DNA from: Clostridium sp. HBUAS56010
Lineage (GTDB): Bacteria; Bacillota; Clostridia; Lachnospirales; Lachnospiraceae
Assembly (NCBI RefSeq): GCF_007115105.1
Contig: NZ_SULJ01000011.1
Location: 81,397 to 145,396, forward strand
Reading direction: 5' to 3'
Length of the DNA stretch: 64,000 bases
The translations under genes were made by a program, and so were the position numbers. The notes under the pieces are model-generated. The model searched no databases. It was not told where the DNA came from and saw nothing but the letters and a program-made list of their open reading frames with translations. Below are positions 35,272-42,482 of this stretch, piece after piece (the stretch's first letter is position 1; each line of letters begins with the position of its first letter).

Positions 35272-35435
35272 CTTAAGTCTTCCTCCTTGGGTTTTTCCTA
35301 TGAAGATTCTATCATATTTCTTATTGTTTTACAATGTCCGTCATTTTCCTGCTTGCACTGCATACGCGTATGGTGATATAATCATTGCATCATAAAACTT
35401 ACGGTATACAACGCTTATTTAGAAGGGAAACCATT

Positions 35436-35702
35436 ATGTTTCGCATGTGGGCAAAATTAATAAAAGACACAAAGATTCTAAAGGACACAGTTATCTGTAT
35501 CTCTGATTACAACCTCTCCAGAACTTCTATGGTTTTTGAATCACTGGAACAGATCTGCTATGAGTTTGACTTAGGCAAACCCATGTGGCTGGAAGCTACT
35601 ATCCAGGAATTTAAAAAACACTCAAAAGCCAGATTTAACCAGGATAACTTCATCGAACACATCGAATTTGATTTTTTAGAGATTCAGGTAATTGAAGAAT
35701 AA
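35436..35702 (+). CDS. Small conserved-looking protein of unknown function
   Basis: 88 residues beginning MFRMWAKLIKDTKILKDTVICISDYNLSR, mixed charge, no membrane segment and no motif I can name. AGAAGGG lies 8 nt before the ATG at 35436; the earlier in-frame ATG at 35385 has no ribosome binding site. It stands alone, divergent from the coiled-coil protein gene and ending in a strong shared terminator, which supports it being a real gene. Confidence 0.75.
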   Translation: MFRMWAKLIKDTKILKDTVICISDYNLSRTSMVFESLEQICYEFDLGKPMWLEATIQEFKKHSKARFNQDNFIEHIEFDFLEIQVIEE

Positions 35703-35748
35703 AAAAAGCTCTTCCGCACAGCATTTCTGCCAGGGGAGAGCTTTTTTT
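35701..35748. terminator. Bidirectional terminator
   Basis: AAAAAAGCTCTTCC and GGGGAGAGCTTTTTT form an A/T-flanked stem that ends both the small gene and the converging DUF6612 lipoprotein gene. Confidence 0.88.
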
Positions 35749-35758
35749 CGTATTATTT

Positions 35759-36526
35759 TTACTGTGCCTGTAAAGCACTTGGATCAACCTCTGTATATCC
35801 TTCTAAATCTGGGGCAGTCACTTCTACTGGCTGACCAGGATTCTTATAGGTTGTATCTGTAACCATATCAATGGTAATTGTCTGTCCCTCTAAAGTCATC
35901 TCCATAGAGAGATTAACCTTCTGGGCTGTAATGTATCCGTCTTTATTCACGGTTGCTTCACCATCTACACTTTTAATAGTGTAAGTAACACCCTCTGCGC
36001 CTGTTCCTAACTGCTCCATGATCTGCTTGGCAAAAGTTTCCATCTTGGAAGCATCAACGGTAAAGGTAAGTACCTGATTCTCCCCATCCTTTTTCACTGC
36101 AAGCTTCTTCATATAGGAAGAATCCATTGTATTCTCTGTACTCTGTTTTATCTGCTTCATCATTTCATCTAAATCCATGGCATACTTGATCTTCTTTCCT
36201 GCTGTCTCCATGTAATAGTATCCACCTTCATAATACATGGAAAGATCAACATTCTGTCCCATTACAGAAGTCTTTCCTTCTGCCAGATATCTCATATTTT
36301 CTGTATTAAGATCTACCATCTTCATATCCAGATCCATGGTGACATTCTCTTCGTCTTTCCCTTGAGCCATCTTCATATCAATGAGAGATGTTGCCTCAAT
36401 GGATGTCAGTTCTGAAGTCTTCTTTGTTGCATCATCATAAACGGCCTTTGCTTCGTTTCCTCCGGAGCATGCGGTCAATGCAAATACCATTGCTGCGGCA
36501 AGAAAAACAGTTACTTTCTTTTTCAT
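35759..36526 (-). CDS. DUF6612 family lipoprotein
   Basis: 255 residues. The signal MKKKVTVFLAAAMVFALTACSGG has a lipobox (LTAC), so the protein is lipid-anchored outside the membrane. The mature part alternates beta strands (SLIDMKMAQG, MDLDMKMVDL, VDLSMYYEGGYYYME) like LolA/LppX-type half barrels, as in DUF6612. The function is unknown; a lipophilic ligand is plausible from the fold. A perfect palindrome lies at its promoter. It is a single-gene unit. Confidence 0.8.
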   Translation of the reverse strand: MKKKVTVFLAAAMVFALTACSGGNEAKAVYDDATKKTSELTSIEATSLIDMKMAQGKDEENVTMDLDMKMVDLNTENMRYLAEGKTSVMGQNVDLSMYYEGGYYYMETAGKKIKYAMDLDEMMKQIKQSTENTMDSSYMKKLAVKKDGENQVLTFTVDASKMETFAKQIMEQLGTGAEGVTYTIKSVDGEATVNKDGYITAQKVNLSMEMTLEGQTITIDMVTDTTYKNPGQPVEVTAPDLEGYTEVDPSALQAQ

Positions 36527-36564
36527 ATCGTCCTCCTAAAATGTATGTTTCTTGTGACACCTAT

Positions 36565-36583
36565 TAAGTATACAATATACTTA
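36565..36583. promoter_or_regulatory. Perfect palindrome at the lipoprotein promoter
   Basis: TAAGTATA-CAA-TATACTTA is an 8-3-8 perfect inverted repeat that includes a -10-like TATACT (36572-36567, minus strand), 39 bp before the start codon. It is a candidate operator; no regulator gene is adjacent. Confidence 0.5.
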
Positions 36584-36629
36584 TTAAAATTTCTAATTAA
36601 GTTTTGTTAAATATTAATTAAATTAACCG

Positions 36630-36683
36630 TAAATAAATACCGGTACGGCAGTCCTGCTTCCCTGGGACCACCATACCGGTACT
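36630..36683 (-). terminator. Terminator after pgi
   Basis: TACCGGTATGG and CCGTACCGGTA form an 11-bp stem with one wobble, followed by ATTTATTT in the minus direction. Confidence 0.75.
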
Positions 36684-36696
36684 CTATAAAAATATA

Positions 36697-38043
36697 TTAT
36701 AATCGCTTTAATAATTCTTCCCGCTCTTTTTCATAACCCGGTTTACCAAGAAGTGCAAACATATTTTTCTTATAACTCTCCACTCCCGGCTGGTTAAAGG
36801 GATTCACCCCGAGAACATACCCACTGACACCACATGCAAATTCAAAAAAGTAAAACAACTGTCCCAGACTATATTCATCCTGTTTGGGAATTCCTATAAC
36901 AAGATTGGGCACACTGCCGTCTGTGTGTGCTAAGATTGTTCCATTCATGGCGCTTTTGTTGACGAAATCAACGCTCTTACCCGCCAGATAATTCATTCCA
37001 TCGGTATCCCCCTCTTCCTCTTTTAGAAGAATCTCTTCTGGAGATCCCTCAATATTGAGCACAGTTTCAAACATAATTCTGGCTCCATCCTGAATAAACT
37101 GTCCCATAGAGTGAAGATCCGTGGTAAGATCGACTGCCGCCGGGAATATTCCTCTCTGGTCTTTTCCTTCACTTTCTCCAAACAACTGTTTCCACCATTC
37201 GGAAACATAATGGAGACTGGGCTCATAATTGGCAACGATCTCAACTGATTTCCCCTTTCTGAGAAGAATGTTACGGACTGCTGCATACAAAAGAGCATGA
37301 TTAGACTCATAAGGAGTTTCAAGTGCTGCTTTTCTTGCCTTCTGTGCCCCTTCCATCAGCCGGTCTATATCGGCACCTGACACTGCAATAGGAAGAAGCC
37401 CTACGGCAGTGAGCACAGAAAAACGTCCGCCTACATCATCAGGAACTACAAATGTCTCATATCCCTCCTGGTCTGCAAGATTTTTCAGGGCACCTCTTGC
37501 CCTGTCTGTTGTTGCATAAATTCTTTTATTTGCTTCCTCACGGCCATACTTTTCAATCAGCAGATCCTTGAATACACGGAATGCAATTGCCGGCTCCGTA
37601 GTGGTTCCGGACTTTGATATAATATTAACAGAGAAATTCTTTCCTTTCAGCACATCCTTTAAATCATGGATGTATTTGCTGCTGATGCTGTTCCCTACAA
37701 AGTAAATCTCAGGAGTTTTACGCAATTCTTTCGGCAAATTATTATGGAAACTATGGGATAAAAATTCAATGGCTGCCCTTGCGCCGAGATAAGAGCCTCC
37801 AATGCCAACGACTAACAGTACGTCAGAGTCTTTTTGAATTTTCTCTGCGGCTGCCTTTATTCTATGAAACTCTTCCTTATCATAATCAGTCGGAAGATCA
37901 ATCCACCCAAGATAATCATTGCCTGCACCAGACTTGTCCATCAGGGTCTCTCTGGCACACATCACAGTGGCTTTCATATTCTCCATTTCTTCTGCTGAGA
38001 CAAAGCCGGACGCCTTAGAATAATCAAAAATTATATTTCCCAT
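36697..38043 (-). CDS. pgi: Glucose-6-phosphate isomerase
   Basis: 448 residues, the Firmicutes length. Motifs include [18 protein letters not shown], the phosphate loop [17 protein letters not shown], the signature [20 protein letters not shown] and the C-terminal catalytic Lys region ([13 protein letters not shown]), plus Glu in FGESEGKD. It converts glucose 6-phosphate and fructose 6-phosphate. An extended -10 (TGGTATAAT, with TATAAT at 38104-38099) lies 56 bp upstream. It is a single-gene unit with its own terminator. Confidence 0.97.
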   Translation of the reverse strand: MGNIIFDYSKASGFVSAEEMENMKATVMCARETLMDKSGAGNDYLGWIDLPTDYDKEEFHRIKAAAEKIQKDSDVLLVVGIGGSYLGARAAIEFLSHSFHNNLPKELRKTPEIYFVGNSISSKYIHDLKDVLKGKNFSVNIISKSGTTTEPAIAFRVFKDLLIEKYGREEANKRIYATTDRARGALKNLADQEGYETFVVPDDVGGRFSVLTAVGLLPIAVSGADIDRLMEGAQKARKAALETPYESNHALLYAAVRNILLRKGKSVEIVANYEPSLHYVSEWWKQLFGESEGKDQRGIFPAAVDLTTDLHSMGQFIQDGARIMFETVLNIEGSPEEILLKEEEGDTDGMNYLAGKSVDFVNKSAMNGTILAHTDGSVPNLVIGIPKQDEYSLGQLFYFFEFACGVSGYVLGVNPFNQPGVESYKKNMFALLGKPGYEKEREELLKRL

Positions 38044-38154
38044 TGCTTATATTCTCCTTTTTCCTTATGTTCAGGTTGCTGACTGCCTGTTAAGGAAAAT
38101 TATACCACAAAAACTACATGATTGCGATACACTTTTACTCTGTCTGCCAAAAAT

Positions 38155-39075
38155 TCATGTCAGATATTCCTGAAAAATTTCACCAATAAGTTTTAATTCC
38201 TCCGGGTTTAATTCTTTGATCCAGTCCTCGCCGGATTTGTTTCCCCGCTCTCTTTCCCTGCTGGCGGCAATCTGTTCCAGACTTCGTTTTAAGTAGTCCA
38301 CATCCCGCCTGGAGGAGACAGGCTCCTGAGAAACTGCCTTTTTCTCCGCTTCTGCCTCGTCAGAATGGGTTTCCGCCTGTTGGGTCTGCAAACGGTTTCT
38401 TACCGGCTTTTCCGGACGTTCTGCTTTTAACCTCTGTCTGGCACTGCGGCGGTCCTGCCTTGTCTCCTTCACCGGCTCTGTTGCCTGGGAAGGATAAATA
38501 GACCTTATATTTTCACGGGACTCAGGACTTGGACCCGATACTCCATCAAATTCATCTCTCGCCTGATCCAGACGATAGATCAGAATATTTTCCAGATAAT
38601 TATCCAGCACCGCAAAAAGCTGCTGCCTCTTTTCTGTTATTCCCGCTCCATGATCCACTAAAATGGTAAAGAGTCCTGCCATAATTCCCACGGACCCGTA
38701 TAGCACTATGTAATAAGGATCCGTCCGGTACCAATAAGAACCAAACGCGGCTGCGCCTCCCGCCAGAAAACACCAGAGTGTCATCTGATTGGAAAATATA
38801 TTCCAGCCATGGAGTGTTACTCCCATATATTTAAAATCATACATCTGCCGTTCCAGATACGGCTTTATTCTTGGAATTCCCTGGTTCATCTGATAAGTAG
38901 ACTCGGTCTTCTGTTTAAAAGCCCTCAGACACTTGTTTTTGGTCAACATCATGTTATCGGATTCTTTAATCAGTCTTTTGTAGAGGTTACGTGTCAGCCA
39001 TCTTGTAATTACTCCGATGCCGCAAAAAGCTGCCAGCACGTATAACGCTTTGCCTGTCTGTAAAATTTCCAGCAT
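38155..39075 (-). CDS. Membrane protein of unknown function with basic linker
   Basis: About 306 residues: a first membrane segment (ALYVLAAFCGIGVITRWL), a charged loop, two more segments (MTLWCFLAGGAAAFGSYWY; YIVLYGSVGIMAGLFTILV), then a low-complexity Arg/Glu/Gln-rich cytoplasmic stretch (about 200-260) and a helical C-terminus (LKLIGEIFQEYL). The segment before the linker (RQQLFAVLDNYLENILIYRL) is amphipathic. AGGGGAG precedes the ATG at 39075; the frame itself opens at 39132. I recognise no family. Confidence 0.65.
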   Translation of the reverse strand: MLEILQTGKALYVLAAFCGIGVITRWLTRNLYKRLIKESDNMMLTKNKCLRAFKQKTESTYQMNQGIPRIKPYLERQMYDFKYMGVTLHGWNIFSNQMTLWCFLAGGAAAFGSYWYRTDPYYIVLYGSVGIMAGLFTILVDHGAGITEKRQQLFAVLDNYLENILIYRLDQARDEFDGVSGPSPESRENIRSIYPSQATEPVKETRQDRRSARQRLKAERPEKPVRNRLQTQQAETHSDEAEAEKKAVSQEPVSSRRDVDYLKRSLEQIAASRERERGNKSGEDWIKELNPEELKLIGEIFQEYLT

Positions 39076-39203
39076 AATAATAGCTCCCCTTTCTTGCCCG
39101 GTCTCCCCGGGTGATAGGTCTATTATAAACACCCGGAAAGGCTTTGGGAAGATGAGAGAGCCTAGAATCGTTCGTCAAATCCTGCCAGGATTCGATTCTG
39201 AAC

Positions 39204-39902
39204 TTAAAATGAATACCTTTTTGCAATAGCCAGAATAAGGTTGACAGAGTGCTTTACAGCCAATGCCTCAAACTCGCTATAGTCCATGTTTGCGCTGTCA
39301 TCCGCCTTATCGGAGATGGCTCTGATAATTAAAAACGGAATGTTGTTTAAGTATGCTGTCTGAGCAATCGCAGCCCCCTCCATCTCGGTACAGGAACCGC
39401 CGAAAGTTTTGTGAATCCAGTCTTTTTTAACCCTGTCGGAAATAAACTGATCCCCGGAAACAACCCTTCCGATAAAAACTCCAATCTCAGGATTGACCTC
39501 TTTACAACAATTATAAGCCAGTGTCCGAAGGTTTTCATCGGCTGGAAAAGAGAATTCTTTCATCTGGGGAATCTGCCCTACCGGATATCCGAAACCAGTT
39601 GCATCCATATCATGGTGTACTACATCCGTAGACAATACCACATCAGCTATATTGATCTCGTTTTTTAAAGAACCGGCAATTCCTGTATTAATTACAGCGC
39701 TTACCTTATAATGTCCAGCCAAAATCTGGGTGCATACCGCCGCATTGACTTTTCCGATTCCGGAACGAACCACAACAACCTGAAGCCCTTCTAAGATTCC
39801 TCTATAAAAATCCATTCCTGCAATGGTCTCTACGGTTACCTGTTCCATGGATTTTTTTACTTCTGCAACTTCCACATCCATAGCGCCGATTATTCCTAAC
39901 AT
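39204..39902 (-). CDS. mtnN: 5'-methylthioadenosine/S-adenosylhomocysteine nucleosidase
   Basis: 232 residues. It has the N-terminus MLGIIGAMDVEVAEVKKSM with the catalytic Glu, VNTGIAGSL, VLSTDVVHHDMDATGFGYPVGQIPQM, the substrate Glu in EMEGAAIAQ, and RAISDKADDSANMDYSEF with the catalytic Asp. The enzyme cleaves adenine from MTA and SAH, feeding methionine salvage and the activated methyl cycle. A minus-strand promoter (TTTCAA 39962-39957, TATAAT 39940-39935, 16-bp spacer) gives a short leader with AGGAGG. Confidence 0.96.
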   Translation of the reverse strand: MLGIIGAMDVEVAEVKKSMEQVTVETIAGMDFYRGILEGLQVVVVRSGIGKVNAAVCTQILAGHYKVSAVINTGIAGSLKNEINIADVVLSTDVVHHDMDATGFGYPVGQIPQMKEFSFPADENLRTLAYNCCKEVNPEIGVFIGRVVSGDQFISDRVKKDWIHKTFGGSCTEMEGAAIAQTAYLNNIPFLIIRAISDKADDSANMDYSEFEALAVKHSVNLILAIAKRYSF

Positions 39903-39969
39903 ATATTTCCTCCTTCATGATCTGATATCTTTTTATTATACCGTCTTTCCCCATGTTTGAAAAGTGCTA

Positions 39970-39998
39970 TTGACACGGATGAAAGGTTTGACTATAAT
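39970..39998 (+). promoter_or_regulatory. Consensus sigma-A promoter of the TSCPD gene
   Basis: TTGACA at 39970-39975 and TATAAT at 39993-39998 with exactly 17 bp between, a full-consensus promoter. It is back-to-back with the mtnN promoter (-35 elements only 7 bp apart). Confidence 0.88.
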
Positions 39999-40043
39999 TT
40001 AGGTTGTTTACAAGGAGATAGACCGGAATCGGAGGTACCAGTT

Positions 40044-40292
40044 ATGAATTATAAGACACGCGGAGTCTGCTCAAAAGAAATCAGTTTTGACGTAGAAGAT
40101 AATAAGGTCATAAATGTTCAGTTTGTCGGAGGATGCTCCGGGAATACCCAGGGTGTTTCACGCCTGGTGGAAGGAATGGATGTAGATGAAGCCATCAGAC
40201 GTCTGGAAGGAATCCAGTGCGGTTTTCGCCCTACTTCCTGCCCAGACCAGCTTTCCATTGCATTAAAAGAATATAAAGAGCACACTCATTGA
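40044..40292 (+). CDS. TSCPD domain protein (TIGR03905 type)
   Basis: 82 residues, MNYKTRGVCSKEISFDVEDNKVINVQFVGGCSGNTQGVSRLVEGM, ending with the signature PTSCPDQLSIAL. The TSCPD domain also occurs at the end of vitamin B12-dependent ribonucleotide reductases; stand-alone copies have no assigned function. Three conserved Cys (GVCSK, GGCSGN, TSCPD) suggest metal or cluster binding. GGAGG precedes the ATG at 40044. The full-consensus promoter implies strong constitutive expression. Confidence 0.85.
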   Translation: MNYKTRGVCSKEISFDVEDNKVINVQFVGGCSGNTQGVSRLVEGMDVDEAIRRLEGIQCGFRPTSCPDQLSIALKEYKEHTH

Positions 40293-40678
40293 CCCATTCG
40301 CTGCACAACTTTTCAAACGGCACCAAGATATTTGTACAAAACAACGATCTTGGTGCCGTATTTTTTATTTTTTTACGATATTTGTATGTAAAAGTATAAT
40401 ATTTTATAAACTTACTGATTAAATATTGACAATATATGGAAATCATCCTAGTATTGTTTTATAAACTACTTACAAATGACAACCAATTATTCTTTTACCA
40501 GATATGTCTGAAAGCTGTCTGCTTCAACATGCGTGGTATACTTTGTGATGGGTTTTCCTCCAAATAAATCTCATACAAAGCATGATGTATCCGCAGAAGC
40601 CATATGTGCTCAGACATTCTCTGGAAACTTCTGAACAAATAACTGTTCAGAAAACCAGATATAGAAAGGGGTTATCAT
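40293..40678 (+). other. Intergenic region: terminator, promoter and leader hairpin before the lyase gene
   Basis: Terminator at 40318-40373 (CGGCACCAAGAT / ATCTTGGTGCCG plus T run). Promoter TTGACA 40426-40431 and TAGTAT 40449-40454, 17-bp spacer. An untranslated leader of about 220 nt follows. It contains a perfect 9-bp inverted repeat TTCTGAACA-N6-TGTTCAGAA at 40629-40652, extended by CTGG/CCAG at 40621-40624 and 40655-40658, ending just before the ribosome binding site. Confidence 0.7.
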
Positions 40679-41698
40679 ATGAAAAAAGTGAAAAGAATCA
40701 CCAGTATCCTAATGACTTGTCTTGTAACTGCCAGTTTGATCTCCTTCCAGCCGCTTCCTGCAAATGCTGCTTCGGCAACATATTATGTGTCAACAGGCGG
40801 AAAAGACTCCAATAACGGGCAATCAAAGGACAAACCTTTTAAGACCATCGAAAAAGCCATTTCAAAAGCAGACGCCGGAACAACCATTTATGTAATGGCA
40901 GGCACCTACACTTCTTCCAGTACATTCAAACTGACCAAAAATGGAAGTTCCAGTGCTCCGATTAAAATCCGGAATTACAATGGTCAAAAACCCGTCATAG
41001 ACTTTTCAAGTCAGCCATATGCAGATAGTTCCAGAGGATTCCAGATCTCCGGAAGCTACTGGCAGATTGAAGGGCTGACCATTCAAAATGCAGGAGACAA
41101 CGGTATTCACATCAGTGGAAAAAACAATCAGATTAAAGACTGTTTTATTACTAAATGTGGTGATACCGGGCTTCAAATGAGCAATGGAGCCGCCAATAAC
41201 CGGATCATCAATGTGACCTCTACCTATAACTACGATTCTAAAACCGACGGGGAAAACGCAGACGGTTTTGCTGCGAAACTAAGCGTCGGACCTGGCAATG
41301 TTTTTGAAAACTGTACGGCATTACATAATTCCGATGATGGTTTTGACTTTTATTCCGCTGGCAATCCAGTAAAAGTCTACAACTCTGAAGCTTCTTATAA
41401 TGGAAAGAAAAGCGGCAATGGCCAGGGCTTTAAAGTAGGCGGCAATCACACCGCAGATAAACACTATCTGGAAGGCTGTGTAGCCATTGGAAATAAATCC
41501 AGAGGTTTTGACCAGAACAATAACACAGGTGCTGTTACTTTAAAGAACTGCACTGGTACAAATAATAATATAAACTTTTATTTTCCAAAAGCACCTAACT
41601 CAGGAAAACATGACTTTAACGGCTGTATCTCCAATGGAGGTAAGAAGAAAGATGTCATTGTAGGTGCAAAGGAAGTCAACTGCTCCTTTAATAAGTAA
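40679..41698 (+). CDS. Secreted pectate lyase-like protein, polysaccharide lyase family 9
   Basis: 339 residues with a signal peptide (MKKVKRITSILMTCLVTASLISFQPLPANAA). The mature part is a right-handed parallel beta-helix: TYYVSTGGKDSNNGQSKDKPFKT, YVMAGTYT, then rungs with the PL9 signature GENADGFAAKLSVGPGNVFENC (catalytic-type Lys) and LHNSDDGFDFYSAG (calcium-type Asp pair). PL9 enzymes cut polygalacturonate by beta-elimination outside the cell. It is compact, a catalytic domain only, without binding modules. It stands alone, so products would need uptake by transporters elsewhere. Confidence 0.88.
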   Translation: MKKVKRITSILMTCLVTASLISFQPLPANAASATYYVSTGGKDSNNGQSKDKPFKTIEKAISKADAGTTIYVMAGTYTSSSTFKLTKNGSSSAPIKIRNYNGQKPVIDFSSQPYADSSRGFQISGSYWQIEGLTIQNAGDNGIHISGKNNQIKDCFITKCGDTGLQMSNGAANNRIINVTSTYNYDSKTDGENADGFAAKLSVGPGNVFENCTALHNSDDGFDFYSAGNPVKVYNSEASYNGKKSGNGQGFKVGGNHTADKHYLEGCVAIGNKSRGFDQNNNTGAVTLKNCTGTNNNINFYFPKAPNSGKHDFNGCISNGGKKKDVIVGAKEVNCSFNK

Positions 41699-41711
41699 TA
41701 TAATAATATTT

Positions 41712-41758
41712 AAGGAAAAGAAGGAATCGCTCCAAAAGAGGGACTCCTTCTTTTCCTT
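41712..41758. terminator. Terminator-like hairpin between converging genes
   Basis: AAGGAAAAGAAGGA and TCCTTCTTTTCCTT pair perfectly over 14 bp around a 19-nt loop; it serves the lyase gene and spmA. Confidence 0.75.
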
Positions 41759-41762
41759 TGCA

Positions 41763-42365
41763 TTACCGGTCCAACAGTTTACATGCCACGACTCCCACCA
41801 GAGTGGAGAACAGGGTTGCCGCCAGAGCGGGTCCTACCACAGCCGTTGGATTGGCGCTTCCGTACTGGCTTCTGTAGGCAATCATGGTAACCGGAATCAA
41901 CTGGAGGGACGATATATTTAAAATAAGAAAATTACACATTTCATTATTGGCAGTTCCTTCTGGAACAGACTTTTTCTTTCCTTCTTTTCTTCTGTCCTCC
42001 TCCAGTTCTTTTAAAGACTCCATGGCTTTTAACCCCGCAGGCGTCGCCGCCCAGCCAAGTCCCAGAACATTGGCAATCATATTGGTTGCAATATAAGCCA
42101 GGGATTCATGATCTCCAGGAATTCTGGGAAACAGAAAATGAAGAACAGGACCCATTCTTTTTGACATCCGCTCAATCAGCCCTGATTTCTGTCCAATCTC
42201 CATAATTCCAGTCCAGAACGACATAATCCCAAGCATAGTAATGCTCAACATGACCGCTTCCTTCGCTGAATTTAAAGCGCCATCTGTTACTGCACTTAAA
42301 TTTCCATGCAGTGCTCCCCATAATACTCCAACAAGAATCATAAATGCCCATAGATAATTTAACAT
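41763..42365 (-). CDS. spmA: Spore maturation protein A, nucleoside recognition domain
   Basis: 200 residues, several membrane segments. MLNYLWAFMILVGVLWGALHGNL, SAKEAVMLSITMLGIMSFWTGIMEIGQKSGL, IATNMIANVLGLGWAATPAGLKAMESLKEL and ICNFLILNISSLQLIPVTMIAYR-like motifs match SpmA. In Bacillus SpmA and SpmB act together in spore core dehydration and are encoded side by side. Here no spmB follows: the next gene downstream is the converging pectate lyase. The partner must lie elsewhere or be absent. Confidence 0.88.
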   Translation of the reverse strand: MLNYLWAFMILVGVLWGALHGNLSAVTDGALNSAKEAVMLSITMLGIMSFWTGIMEIGQKSGLIERMSKRMGPVLHFLFPRIPGDHESLAYIATNMIANVLGLGWAATPAGLKAMESLKELEEDRRKEGKKKSVPEGTANNEMCNFLILNISSLQLIPVTMIAYRSQYGSANPTAVVGPALAATLFSTLVGVVACKLLDR

Positions 42366-42433
42366 GAACGTTTCCGTGTTCTTTTTCTTGTTTCATCTTA
42401 TTCTTCAATCAGACACCTTATGTGTCTTTGCAG

Positions 42434-42476
42434 TAAAAAGAAAAGAACCGGCCCTGTTGGGGAGCCAGCTCTTTTG
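42434..42476 (-). terminator. Terminator after the P-type ATPase gene
   Basis: In the minus direction AAAAGAGCTGGC and GCCGGTTCTTTT form an imperfect stem with T-rich sequence after it. Confidence 0.7.
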
Positions 42477-42482
42477 CTCTAT

